NCBI RefSeq assembly: GCF_018128065.1
Contig: NZ_CP072359.1
Location: 1,418,422 to 1,482,421, forward strand
From: Prevotella melaninogenica
GTDB taxonomy: Bacteria; Bacteroidota; Bacteroidia; Bacteroidales; Bacteroidaceae
Direction of reading: 5' to 3'
DNA length: 64,000 nt
The notes under the pieces were generated by a model. That model did not search any database. It was given only the letters and a program-made list of their open reading frames with translations, and had not been told where the DNA came from. The first letter of the stretch is position 1. Every line of letters begins with the position of its first letter. Shown here in pieces: positions 34,773 through 43,925 of this stretch. A program made the position numbers and the translations under genes.

Positions 34773-37076
34773 TTAGAAGTACTCTTCCTGTATACCATTA
34801 ATATTGATTGTATCAGCTGTTTCACAAGGATTAAATTTAGCTGGAATAGCAAACTTTTTGTTTTGATTATAACCTAATCGCTTGTCTGCATAGACCTGTT
34901 GCATAAAGTAAGCCCATACAGGTAGCGCTGTTGTTGCACCCTGTCCCATTGAAGTATGGTCGAAGTGAATGTCGCGGTCCTCACCACCTACCCAGCAGCC
35001 ACTAACGAGTTCTGGTGTAATACCCATGAACCACCCATCCGAGTTATTGTTTGTGGTACCCGTTTTTCCACCAATATCAGCAGTAAGGTGGTAAGCATAA
35101 CGTAAACGACTACCAGTACCACCCTGTATTACGGCACGCATCATATCAATCATCTGATAAGAACTTACCTCTGAAATAACTTCAGTCATCAATGGCTGGA
35201 ACTTTGCAATGACGTTTCCGTGGCTGTCCTCAATCTTTGTAACAAAGAGCGGAGCACAACGAATACCACCATTCGCAAAAGTTGTATAAGCACTTGCCAT
35301 CTCACCTACAGAGGCTTCACAAGGTCCAAGACATAGAACAGGACTCGTATTCTTATCAATATCTGGGTTATTCAATCCAAAATCATGCAGAATATTTACA
35401 AACTGAGAAGGACCGAGGAGGTTGATTAGATAAGCCGAAATCCAGTTGTTAGACTGCTGTAAACCCCATCGTAAAGGTACTTCTTGACCATAACGAGCAC
35501 GAGAGCCATTACGAGGTGTCCAGCCACCATAGGTACGCTGTACGTTTGGAGCGAGCGTACAAGGAGTCATACCATTCTGCATGGCAAGCGCATAGAGGAA
35601 TGGCTTGATCGTTGAGCCCACCTGACGACGACCACCCATCACAACATCATACTTGAAGTGCTGATAATCAATACCACCCACATAAGCCTTAACAGCACCC
35701 GTATGTGGGTCCATACTAACAAAGGCAGAACGGAGGAACGACTTATAATAACGTATAGAGTCGATTGGTGTCATCACCGTATCAATATCACCATGATAAG
35801 TGAAAAGTGTCATCTCGTGAGGTGTACGGAAACTACGTTTTATCTCTTCAGGTGTTGCCCCCTGCTCTTTCAGACGTTGATAGCGCAGTGTCTGACGGCA
35901 TGAACGATTCAAAATCTCTTTTATCGTACGACGAGAAATATTAGATGAGAATGGAGCATTCTTCTTATAACGCATTGCAAGATTAAACTGTGACTGTAAG
36001 TATCCACCCACATGTTTACGTACAGACTCCTCGGCATACTGCTGCATGCGCGTATCAAGGGTTGTATAGATACGCAAACCATCAGTATTTACATTATAAG
36101 GTTCACCATTACGCTTTGTATTCTTATTACACCAACCATAAAGTGGGTCCTGTTCCCATGCGATAGAATCAAGAACAAACTGACGATTCTGCCATGATTG
36201 ATAATTCTCTCGCTCTGGCTTCTTAGCCATCATATACTGACGAAGGAAAGCTTGGAAATAGTCACCAGCACCACTCACGGGTTTTGGTTTTGTGAAATGG
36301 AGTCCCAAAGGACGCTGTGAAAGTTCTGCATACTCACTTTTCGTTACATAACCAGACTTAACCATCTGCATCAAAACCACATTACGACGCTGCACGCAAC
36401 GCTCTGGGTGACGAAGTGGATTGAACATGGATGGGTTCTTACAAAGTCCCACTAACATAGCGGCCTCAGTCACTGTCAACTTACGAGGTTCCTTGTCAAA
36501 ATAGACATTTGCAGCTCGCTTGATACCCACAGCATTATGAAGGAAGTCGAAATAATTAAAATACATTGCAAGAATCTCTTCCTTCGTAAAGTGACGTTCC
36601 AACTTCACTGCAATAATCCATTCAATAGGCTTCTGTAAAAGACGTTCTACCATGCTATGTGCCTTTTCTGAGAAAAGCTGCTTAGCAAGCTGCTGTGTGA
36701 TTGTAGAACCACCACCAGCACTCGCCTGTCCCATCACACCACGTTTCACAACTGCACGTCCAAGTGCTATAAAGTCAATACCAGAGTGATCATAGAAACG
36801 TTCATCTTCCGTAGCAACAAGTGCATGAACAAGATGTGGCGACAGTTCATTATAGTCGATTGCCACACGGTTATTATTATCTGCGTTCCAAGTACCGATA
36901 AGCTGCTGATCTGAAGAATAAACCTGTGAAGCAAACTTATCAATAGGGTTAGACAGCTCATCCATATTAGGCATGTATCCCACCCATCCGTTCCATACAG
37001 AGATGAAGAATACAAAGACTAAGCCTAATATGGCAAGAAGTGATCCCCAAAGGAAATGTACAAAATGTCTTCTCAT
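34773..37076 (-). CDS. Bifunctional class A penicillin-binding protein (PBP1A-like)
   Basis: Makes and crosslinks peptidoglycan outside the inner membrane. One N-terminal membrane helix (about residues 8-30). The GT51 glycosyltransferase domain has ATEDERFYDHSGID and GGSTITQQLAKQLFS. The transpeptidase domain has the active-site SxxK in GGRRQVGSTIKPFLYAL, the SxN motif in QQSNNWISAYL and the KTG motif in GGKTGTTNNNSDGWF. 767 residues, full length. A promoter lies at 37097-37126 and the terminator at 34711-34748, so it is a single-gene unit. It is divergent from pyrB. Confidence 0.93.
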   Translation of the reverse strand: MRRHFVHFLWGSLLAILGLVFVFFISVWNGWVGYMPNMDELSNPIDKFASQVYSSDQQLIGTWNADNNNRVAIDYNELSPHLVHALVATEDERFYDHSGIDFIALGRAVVKRGVMGQASAGGGSTITQQLAKQLFSEKAHSMVERLLQKPIEWIIAVKLERHFTKEEILAMYFNYFDFLHNAVGIKRAANVYFDKEPRKLTVTEAAMLVGLCKNPSMFNPLRHPERCVQRRNVVLMQMVKSGYVTKSEYAELSQRPLGLHFTKPKPVSGAGDYFQAFLRQYMMAKKPERENYQSWQNRQFVLDSIAWEQDPLYGWCNKNTKRNGEPYNVNTDGLRIYTTLDTRMQQYAEESVRKHVGGYLQSQFNLAMRYKKNAPFSSNISRRTIKEILNRSCRQTLRYQRLKEQGATPEEIKRSFRTPHEMTLFTYHGDIDTVMTPIDSIRYYKSFLRSAFVSMDPHTGAVKAYVGGIDYQHFKYDVVMGGRRQVGSTIKPFLYALAMQNGMTPCTLAPNVQRTYGGWTPRNGSRARYGQEVPLRWGLQQSNNWISAYLINLLGPSQFVNILHDFGLNNPDIDKNTSPVLCLGPCEASVGEMASAYTTFANGGIRCAPLFVTKIEDSHGNVIAKFQPLMTEVISEVSSYQMIDMMRAVIQGGTGSRLRYAYHLTADIGGKTGTTNNNSDGWFMGITPELVSGCWVGGEDRDIHFDHTSMGQGATTALPVWAYFMQQVYADKRLGYNQNKKFAIPAKFNPCETADTININGIQEEYF

Positions 37077-37096
37077 AAATTGTGAAAAATATTATG

Positions 37097-37126
37097 CAAA
37101 GATAATGTAAATCAATGGATAAGCAA
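37097..37126 (-). promoter_or_regulatory. Bacteroidetes-type promoter for PBP1A
   Basis: Minus strand TTG (37126-37124), 19 bases, TATCTTTG (37104-37097). Confidence 0.65.
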
Positions 37127-37240
37127 AATAAATAGATATTTTTTTGATATAGGTGGATATTTCCTTTTTATACTTCGTTGATTAGAAAATAATAATGTAA
37201 CTTTACCAACAGAAAAGAACTAAAACATCACAAAACAAAT

Positions 37241-38187
37241 ATGGAAAAGCATAACTTTGTGAATATCCAGGGGTTAGACCGTGAACAACTGCTCTATCTC
37301 ATTGAAATGGCTCAAGAGTTCGAGAAGTACCCTAATCGAGAGCTACTTAAAGGTAAGGTTATTGCAACACTCTTCTATGAGCCGTCAACACGTACCCGAC
37401 TTAGTTTTGAAACTGCTGCTAACCGACTCGGCGCACGTGTCATTGGCTTTACCGATGCAAAAGTTTCGAGTGTCAGTAAAGGCGAAACACTAAAAGACAC
37501 CATCCTCATGGTTTCCAACTATGCGGATGCTATTGTCATGCGACACTATATAGAAGGTGCAGCACAATATGCTTCTGAAGTGGCACCTGTGCCTATCATC
37601 AACGCTGGTGACGGTGCACACCAACACCCTTCACAATGTTTGCTTGACCTTTATACTATCTATCAGACACAAGGCACATTAGAAAATCTGAACATCTATC
37701 TTGTTGGTGACCTAAAATATGGAAGAACAGTTCATTCTCTCCTTATGGCTATGCGTCATTTTAATCCAACGTTTCACTTTATTGCGCCAAAGGAACTCGC
37801 TATGCCAGAGGAGTATAAAGTGTATTGTCGTGAACACAATATCCGCTTTGAAGAACACGAGGATTTCACACCGGAAGTAATTGCCAATGCGGACATAATA
37901 TACATGACTCGCGTACAGAAAGAGCGTTTCTCTGACCTAATGGAATATGAGCGTGTGAAGAATGTTTATATCCTACGACGTGATATGCTCTCTTTGGCTC
38001 GTCCGAATATGAAGATTCTTCATCCGCTTCCACGTGTAAACGAGATTGCATACGATGTCGATGATAGTCCACACGCTTACTACATAGAGCAGGCTCGCAA
38101 TGGTCTCTTTGCGCGTGAAGCAATCTTCTGTCATTGTCTTGGTATATCTATGGAGGAAGTAAAAAAGATAAGACAATTTTGGAATAA
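37241..38187 (+). CDS. pyrB: Aspartate carbamoyltransferase catalytic subunit (3' end frameshifted)
   Basis: Commits carbamoyl phosphate and aspartate to pyrimidine synthesis. Carbamoyl-phosphate binding motif [13 protein letters not shown], aspartate-loop region [24 protein letters not shown], and [14 protein letters not shown] are all present. As written, the frame runs without a stop through the downstream lipoprotein to 38629 (462 residues). Adding one A to the A6 run at 38161-38166 gives the normal family ending [11 protein letters not shown] followed by tandem TAA TAA at 38185-38190, a protein of 315 residues; I therefore place the end at 38187. pyrI, the regulatory subunit, lies 1 kb downstream. 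Confidence 0.9.
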
Positions 38188-38209
38188 TAACTTTATCATT
38201 TTTACGAGT

Positions 38210-38629
38210 ATGAGTAAATTAAAAAAGAGTACGTTTGCCGCTTTGCTACTGATAGTTTTGACCACCATATTCAGCTGTGAACTAAACTCTGAAGATGGTC
38301 GTTGGGATCCTATGAAGTGGACTTCGAACCGTCCAGGAGACCCAAGAAAGATTACTGCTACAGCAGAAGGAGGAACTTATCAATTAAAATGTACCAACTA
38401 TGGGGGACCATGGATTAGTAGCGTGACATCTCCAGACACAACCATCTATGGTTTAAGTAAAGAGCAAGATTTTCATCATATTCAATATGATTGGTACGAT
38501 GTATTAGCGAAAGGAAATACTTTTTATATCACTCTCCTCCCCAATACAACTGGCAAAGAACGCAAATTATCTATCGATGTGACAGCTGGCGATATCTTCG
38601 ATCATGTAGTAGTGATACAAAACAAATAA
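38210..38629 (+). CDS. BACON-like lipoprotein, paralogue 1
   Basis: Begins at ATG 38210 with a clear lipoprotein signal: MSKLKK, a hydrophobic stretch [13 protein letters not shown] and SC at the lipobox. The mature part of about 115 residues is a predicted beta-sandwich: [36 protein letters not shown] and a final VVVIQNK strand, the pattern of BACON-type domains in Bacteroidota surface proteins. It is in frame with pyrB as sequenced, but that is best explained by a missing base (see pyrB). Its paralogue follows after 36 bases. Function unknown. Confidence 0.7.
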   Translation: MSKLKKSTFAALLLIVLTTIFSCELNSEDGRWDPMKWTSNRPGDPRKITATAEGGTYQLKCTNYGGPWISSVTSPDTTIYGLSKEQDFHHIQYDWYDVLAKGNTFYITLLPNTTGKERKLSIDVTAGDIFDHVVVIQNK

Positions 38630-38665
38630 AAATACTCATAATTCCTATATAATTTTATTCATTTT

Positions 38666-39091
38666 ATGAACATGAACAAATTTAAGAATGTAACGCTTGC
38701 AGCATTGTTGCTGATTATTTTGACCACTATATTCAGTTGTAGAAAGAATACAGATGATGACATTAATAGAACAACTTTTAAGTGGACTTCTGATTATACT
38801 GGTGACCCAAGGAATATAACAGTTCCTGCTAAAGGAGGTACCTATAAGTTGGTATGCACCAACTACCAAACTCTGCGATTTGCAAGTAAGACTGTTGATG
38901 ATTCATCAGTAATATATGGAGAAGAGGTAATCAGTACTGGCATTGTTGGAAAATGGTTCACAGCAGAATTAACAGGTAATACACTCACGATTACCATCGC
39001 CCCCAACACCACGGGTAAAATACGTAAGTTAATCTTTGGGCTAAGAGCAGATGATGCCGTAGATAGAGTGAAAATCACCCAAGAAAAATAG
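38666..39091 (+). CDS. BACON-like lipoprotein, paralogue 2
   Basis: 141 residues with the same architecture as the gene before it: signal NVTLAALLLIILTTIFSC, then FKWTS, GDPRNITVPAKGGTYKLVC, NTTGKIRKLIFGL and a final VKITQEK strand. The two are tandem paralogues, identical over much of the signal peptide and sharing the GGTY, CTNY and NTTGK motifs but diverged in the middle. ATG 38666 or 38672 could start it. Their position between pyrB and pyrI is unusual, as those subunit genes are normally adjacent. An insertion or local duplication within the pyr operon is inferred. Confidence 0.72.
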   Translation: MNMNKFKNVTLAALLLIILTTIFSCRKNTDDDINRTTFKWTSDYTGDPRNITVPAKGGTYKLVCTNYQTLRFASKTVDDSSVIYGEEVISTGIVGKWFTAELTGNTLTITIAPNTTGKIRKLIFGLRADDAVDRVKITQEK

Positions 39092-39194
39092 AATACATAC
39101 TCATAATGCCTATGAGTGAACAAAGAAAATAGCCCACAAACACCCTGTCAGGCATTCCTTAATTTTAAGGAGACAGAGTGAGGCTTATATAATT

Positions 39195-39650
39195 ATGTCA
39201 AAGAAAGAACGTCTGGTAGCTGCTATTGAGAGCGGCACCGTTATAGATCATATTCCAGCTGAAAAGACCTTTCAGGTGGTAAACCTACTACAGCTCCAGA
39301 AGCTCTCCACACCTGTTACTATCGGTTTCAACTTCTCATCGAAGATGGTAGGCACAAAGGGAATCATCAAGGTGAGTAACAAGTTCTTTACCGATGATGA
39401 AATCTCCCGTCTGTCGGTCGTGGCACCGAACGTGGTGTTGAACATCATTAATGACTATGAAGTGGTAGAGAAGAAGAAGGTTGTGACACCGGACGAGCTT
39501 CGGAGCATTGTAAGATGCAACAATCCAAAGTGTATCACTAATAACGAACCAATGAATACTATCTTCCACGTTGTTGACAAAGAACATGGTATTCTTAAAT
39601 GCCATTACTGCGACAAAGAACAGGAAATGGAGAAGGTGGAACTTGTGTAG
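39195..39650 (+). CDS. pyrI: Aspartate carbamoyltransferase regulatory subunit
   Basis: Allosteric subunit that binds CTP/ATP and the PyrB trimers through a zinc domain. The N-terminal allosteric domain includes [13 protein letters not shown] and [19 protein letters not shown]; the C-terminal zinc domain has CNNPKC and CHYC (four Cys). 151 residues, full length. Start ATG 39195. It is separated from pyrB by the two lipoprotein genes, with a 103-base gap just upstream. Confidence 0.95.
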   Translation: MSKKERLVAAIESGTVIDHIPAEKTFQVVNLLQLQKLSTPVTIGFNFSSKMVGTKGIIKVSNKFFTDDEISRLSVVAPNVVLNIINDYEVVEKKKVVTPDELRSIVRCNNPKCITNNEPMNTIFHVVDKEHGILKCHYCDKEQEMEKVELV

Positions 39651-40040
39651 GTTGCAAGTTGGTGAGTAAACAAGTTTACAAGTAGACAAGTTGCTTGTTT
39701 CGAGGGAGACGGATTGATAAGTTAAACAACTATATATTAGTAATTTAATTGGTATAATTAAAGCTAATTAGAACATGATATTTCATAAATTATTAGCTTG
39801 TTTATTCTCCCCAAATACTATCTCTACCAAATTATTTTCATGAAAGAAAATATTTATTTACATGAGGAGAAATATTTTTTTCATGAAAATAAATATTTCT
39901 CCTCATGAAGATAAATTAAGACTAACTTAGCAGAAGTACTAAGACAAATAGCTATTACACGTTTTATTAACCAACAAATCATTACACAACAAATATGTTT
40001 TCTCATTTTTTTTTCGTACATTTGCAAGCATAGTATAAGG
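39651..40040. repeat. Intergenic with CATGA-type hairpin
   Basis: Gene-free. CATGAGGAGAAATATTT (39861-39877) pairs perfectly with AAATATTTCTCCTCATG (39891-39907); its loop contains TTTTCATGAAAA, and ATTTTCATGAAAGAAAATATTT precedes it in part, so the CATGA-AAATATTT unit recurs several times within 80 bases. A similar pair of units lies at about 56078-56115. A TACATTTG element at 40017-40024 (no clear -33) may start the MATE gene. Confidence 0.7.
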
Positions 40041-40079
40041 ATGAATTTCATTCATTCGTATAGATGTAAGAGAATATTA

Positions 40080-41453
40080 ATGGATAATAGGAGTGCGACT
40101 TTAGAGTTAGGAACAAAGCCTGTAGGTAAATTGCTGGTACAATACGCCTTTCCTGCAATTATTGCTATGATAGCAGCCTCACTCTATAACATAATAGACC
40201 GGATATTCATTGGTCAGATTGTAGGACCGATGGCGATATCTGGTTTGGCTATCACTTTCCCTTTTATCAACCTTGGAGCTGCTTTTGGAGCAGCGGTAGG
40301 AATAGGAGCATCAACATCTATCAGTGTGAAATTAGGTCAGCGCGACTATGAAACAGCAGAAAACATTCTTGGTAATACTGTTACACTGAATTTGATTATA
40401 GGAAGCTCTTTCGGAATAATATGCCTTATCTTCCTCGACCCTATCTTACGATTCTTTGGAGCAAGTGATGCTACAATTCCATACGCCCGTAGTTTCATGG
40501 AGGTTATCTTGGCAGGTAACGTCATCTCACACATGTATTTTGGGATGAATGCAGTACTACGTGCGGCTTCAAAACCTCGTCAAGCAATGACGGCAACGAT
40601 TTTCACCGTCCTGATGAATATTGTTTTAGACTTTATCTTTATCAGACTCTGGGGATGGGGTATTCGTGGTGCAGCTTTCGCAACAGTTCTGTCACAAGCA
40701 TTAGCATTATGCTGGCAGATGAAGCAATTTACCAATAAAGAGGAAATATTACATCTTAAGCGTGGCATCTACCGACTTAAAAGATATTTGGTAGAAAACA
40801 TTATTTCTATCGGCATTTCCCCATTCTTGATGAATGTATGTGCTTGTATTGTGGTTATTTTTATGAATAATCAACTTGTAAGATACGGTGGGGATATGGC
40901 TGTCGGAGCATTCGGTATAGCCAACAGTATTGCGATGATTTTTGTTATGTTCATCATTGGATTAAACCAAGGAATGCAGCCTATTGCTGGATATAACTAT
41001 GGTTCGCAACAGACAGATAGACTTATGAGGGTGCTTAAACTTACTATCTTTGCTGCAACAGGAATAATGATAGTAGGTTGGCTAATTGCTCATTTAGCTC
41101 CCTATTTCTGTGCCCGTATGTTCACAACAGACCCAGAGTTGATTCGACAAGCTATCAAGGCGATTCAAATAAACATGATGATGTACCCACTTGTGGGATT
41201 TCAAATGGTAGTGACAAACTTCTTCCAGTGCATAGGGAAAGTGAAGATAAGTATCTTCTTATCTCTCTCACGCCAACTACTCTTTTTAATTCCATTTCTT
41301 GTTATTCTACCACAGTTCTTCAAATTAGATGGTGTATGGGCATCGTTGCCTTCAAGTGATTTGTTAGCATCATTAGTTGCTGCCTTCATTATGATAGCCT
41401 ATTTGCGTCGATTGAAAAATCAGAGTGTGAATAACCAAAACTCAAATTCATAA
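40080..41453 (+). CDS. MATE-family multidrug efflux transporter (MepA-like)
   Basis: Cation-coupled exporter of drugs and organic cations in the inner membrane. Twelve predicted helices in two MatE repeats; the first includes GKLLVQYAFPAIIAMIAASL and DRIFIGQIVGPMAISGLA, the second PFLMNVCACIVVIFMNNQL and GLNQGMQPIAGYNYG. 457 residues from ATG 40080; the frame extends to 40041 but that would begin in a basic non-family leader. The cytidylate-kinase-like gene follows after 15 bases. Substrate not predictable. Confidence 0.9.
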   Translation: MDNRSATLELGTKPVGKLLVQYAFPAIIAMIAASLYNIIDRIFIGQIVGPMAISGLAITFPFINLGAAFGAAVGIGASTSISVKLGQRDYETAENILGNTVTLNLIIGSSFGIICLIFLDPILRFFGASDATIPYARSFMEVILAGNVISHMYFGMNAVLRAASKPRQAMTATIFTVLMNIVLDFIFIRLWGWGIRGAAFATVLSQALALCWQMKQFTNKEEILHLKRGIYRLKRYLVENIISIGISPFLMNVCACIVVIFMNNQLVRYGGDMAVGAFGIANSIAMIFVMFIIGLNQGMQPIAGYNYGSQQTDRLMRVLKLTIFAATGIMIVGWLIAHLAPYFCARMFTTDPELIRQAIKAIQINMMMYPLVGFQMVVTNFFQCIGKVKISIFLSLSRQLLFLIPFLVILPQFFKLDGVWASLPSSDLLASLVAAFIMIAYLRRLKNQSVNNQNSNS

Positions 41454-41468
41454 ATTAAGAATCTAAAT

Positions 41469-42089
41469 ATGGAAAAGAAACTCATCATAAACGTTGGTCG
41501 CCAAATAGGTAGTGGTGGTCACATCATAGCAAAAATGCTTGCTGATGAATTTGACTGTCAGTTCTACGACCGTGAGATTCTAAATATCGCAGCAAGAGAA
41601 AGTGGTTTCTCAGAGAAATTCTTTGAGCAAAACGATGAGCAGAAAGGGTTTATGAAAGGAAATTTCCACATACATCTTCCGCTCATAGGAGACAACAACT
41701 TCTATAAGAGTAACTTCTCACAAGAAAGTCTTTATCAGTTCCAAAGCGATGCCATACGTGAAGTAGCTAAGCATAACCCACGTTGTGTGTTTGTTGGTAG
41801 AACAGCTGATTATGTATTACGTGATAACCCCAATACTGTCAATATCTTTGTAACAGCTTCAATGGACACTCGCATCGCAAATGTTTGTGAGCGACGTGGA
41901 TGTACAAAACAGGAAGCACGTAAGCTTATTGAAAATGGTGAAAGTGAGCGCGCTAAATATTACAACTATTACACGACGAAGGTGTGGGGACATGCAGAAA
42001 GTTATGACCTTTGCATTGATGCCAGTATACTTGGTTTGGAAAAGACAAAGGATTTAATAGCAGATTTTATCAGAAGAAAAGGCTTTTAA
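41469..42089 (+). CDS. Cytidylate kinase-like family protein
   Basis: A 206-residue P-loop kinase of the cytidylate-kinase-like family that is widespread in Bacteroidales and distinct from the true Cmk. The phosphate-binding loop is the degenerate VGRQIGSGGHIIAK; the nucleotide-monophosphate region is FYDREILNIAARE, and VFVGRTADYVL and the lid-like RRGCTKQEARKLIENGESERAKYY follow. Its substrate is unproven. It follows the MATE gene and overlaps the phosphodiesterase gene by one base (TAATG), so the three are one operon. Confidence 0.82.
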   Translation: MEKKLIINVGRQIGSGGHIIAKMLADEFDCQFYDREILNIAARESGFSEKFFEQNDEQKGFMKGNFHIHLPLIGDNNFYKSNFSQESLYQFQSDAIREVAKHNPRCVFVGRTADYVLRDNPNTVNIFVTASMDTRIANVCERRGCTKQEARKLIENGESERAKYYNYYTTKVWGHAESYDLCIDASILGLEKTKDLIADFIRRKGF

Positions 42090-42598
42090 TGAAACGAATC
42101 GGAATAATCTCTGATACCCACGGATACTGGGATGATAAATATGAGTACTATCTTGGCGAATGTGACGAGATTTGGCATGCTGGTGATATTGGTTCATTAG
42201 AGGTTGCGGATAAGTTTGAAGCAATGAAACCTATCTTTCGTGCTGTGTGTGGGAATATTGATGATAACACTTTGCGTAACCGATATAGGGATATTCTACG
42301 TTTTAAGTGTGAAGATGTTGATGTTCTACTGAAGCATATTGGAGGTTATCCTGGGAGATACGATCGTTCAGTACAAAGTATGCTTTATGCGTCTCCACCC
42401 GATCTCTTTGTTGATGGACACTCACATATTCTTAAAATACAATTCGACAAGACACTCAACCTACTTCACATAAATCCTGGTGCTGCGGGTCTGCGCGGTT
42501 GGCATAAAGAAAGAACTTTAGTGAAATTAACCATTGACGGCAGTAAGTTTACTGATTGCGAGGTCATCACATTAGGAGATAAACAAGCCGTCATATAA
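42089..42598 (+). CDS. YfcE/MJ0936-type metallophosphoesterase
   Basis: Calcineurin-like phosphodiesterase, 169 residues. Metal-binding motifs: GIISDTHGYW (DxH), WHAGDIGS (GD), CGNIDDN (GNxD, modified), and FVDGHSHILKI (GHxH), in the order of the family. The general activity is a Mn-dependent phosphodiesterase on small substrates; the physiological target is unknown. Start ATG 42089 overlaps the stop of the preceding kinase-like gene, implying translational coupling. Confidence 0.88.
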   Translation: MKRIGIISDTHGYWDDKYEYYLGECDEIWHAGDIGSLEVADKFEAMKPIFRAVCGNIDDNTLRNRYRDILRFKCEDVDVLLKHIGGYPGRYDRSVQSMLYASPPDLFVDGHSHILKIQFDKTLNLLHINPGAAGLRGWHKERTLVKLTIDGSKFTDCEVITLGDKQAVI

Positions 42599-42678
42599 AA
42601 ACTAATCTGAATTGTAATGGAAGAAATTTATTACAAAAAGACTATTAGAACTGATAATAATTTTTAAACAATATAGAT

Positions 42679-43833
42679 ATGAAAACTTATTTGGTAACTG
42701 GTGCTGCTGGATTTATCGGAGCCAACTACATTAAGTATTTACTTCATAAGAAGTATGAGAATGAAGACATCAAAGTTATTATCCTTGATGCGCTTACCTA
42801 TGCTGGTAACCTCGGTACTATCAAGGATGATATTGATGATGAGCGTTGTATCTTTGTGAAAGGTGACATCCGTGACCGTGAATTGGTTGACCAACTCTTT
42901 GCAAAATATGATATTGACTATCTCGTAAACTTTGCTGCAGAAAGTCATGTTGATCGTTCTATAGAAGATCCACAATTATTCCTATCAGTAAACATCCTTG
43001 GTACTCAGAACCTCCTGGATGCAGCACGTCGTGCATGGGTAACGGGTAAGGACGAGCAAGGATATCCAACATGGAAGGCTGGCAAGCGTTATCACCAAGT
43101 ATCAACGGACGAAGTTTATGGGTCTTTGGGGGCTGAAGGCTACTTTACCGAGGAAACTCCACTCTGCCCACATAGTCCTTACTCTGCCAGCAAGACAAGT
43201 GCAGACCACTTCGTGATGGCTTATCATGATACTTATCACATGCCAGTTAGTATTACACGTTGTTCCAATAACTATGGTCCTTATCATTTCCCAGAGAAGT
43301 TAATTCCATTAATTATCAATAACATCCTCGAAGGTAAGAAACTCCCTGTTTATGGTGAAGGATTAAATGTTCGTGACTGGCTATATGTAGAGGATCACTG
43401 TAAGGCTATCGACATGGTGGTACGTGAAGGTCGTGAAGGTGAGGTTTATAATGTTGGTGGGCATAACGAGATGAAGAATATCGACATTGTTAAGCTCACA
43501 ATCAAGACCATCCACGACATGATGGCAGAGGATAAGAACCTCCGTAACATCCTCAAAAAACAGGAGAAAGATGCTAATGGGGATATCGATATCAGTTGGA
43601 TTAACGAAGACTTGATTACCCATGTCCCTGACCGTCTCGGTCATGATGCACGTTACGCCATTGATCCAACAAAGATTAAGAATGAGTTGGGGTGGTACCC
43701 TGAAACTATGTTTGCTGACGGTATTGTGAAGACTATCCGTTGGAACTTAGAACATCAAGATTGGATTCAAGAAGTAACTTCTGGTGACTATCAAAAGTAC
43801 TATGACATGATGTATACCAAAAAAGGAAGATAA
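42679..43833 (+). CDS. rfbB: dTDP-glucose 4,6-dehydratase
   Basis: Converts dTDP-glucose to dTDP-4-keto-6-deoxyglucose, the branch point for dTDP deoxysugars. Extended SDR fold: NAD-binding TGAAGFIGANYIKYLL at the N-terminus, DIRDRELVDQLF, the sugar-binding SHVDRSIEDP, the YSASK catalytic motif in HSPYSASKTSADH, and NNYGPYHFPEKLIP. 384 residues, slightly longer than the E. coli protein because of an insert near 110-125 (AWVTGKDEQGYPTWKAGKRY), as usual for Bacteroidota. rfbA, which would supply its substrate, is not in the window. Confidence 0.95.
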   Translation: MKTYLVTGAAGFIGANYIKYLLHKKYENEDIKVIILDALTYAGNLGTIKDDIDDERCIFVKGDIRDRELVDQLFAKYDIDYLVNFAAESHVDRSIEDPQLFLSVNILGTQNLLDAARRAWVTGKDEQGYPTWKAGKRYHQVSTDEVYGSLGAEGYFTEETPLCPHSPYSASKTSADHFVMAYHDTYHMPVSITRCSNNYGPYHFPEKLIPLIINNILEGKKLPVYGEGLNVRDWLYVEDHCKAIDMVVREGREGEVYNVGGHNEMKNIDIVKLTIKTIHDMMAEDKNLRNILKKQEKDANGDIDISWINEDLITHVPDRLGHDARYAIDPTKIKNELGWYPETMFADGIVKTIRWNLEHQDWIQEVTSGDYQKYYDMMYTKKGR

Positions 43834-43925
43834 AACAAGTTATCCTACCCCCTCGCCTACCCTTCATACTATGGCGAGGGTGAAAGTCCTTCTCATCAAT
43901 CAAAATATTGACAACACATTTTCAA

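Noticed and set aside
43850..43880. Terminator between rfbB and purT
   Set aside because: CCCTCGCC/GGCGAGGG forms a stem but there is no T tail; left as an unassigned hairpin.
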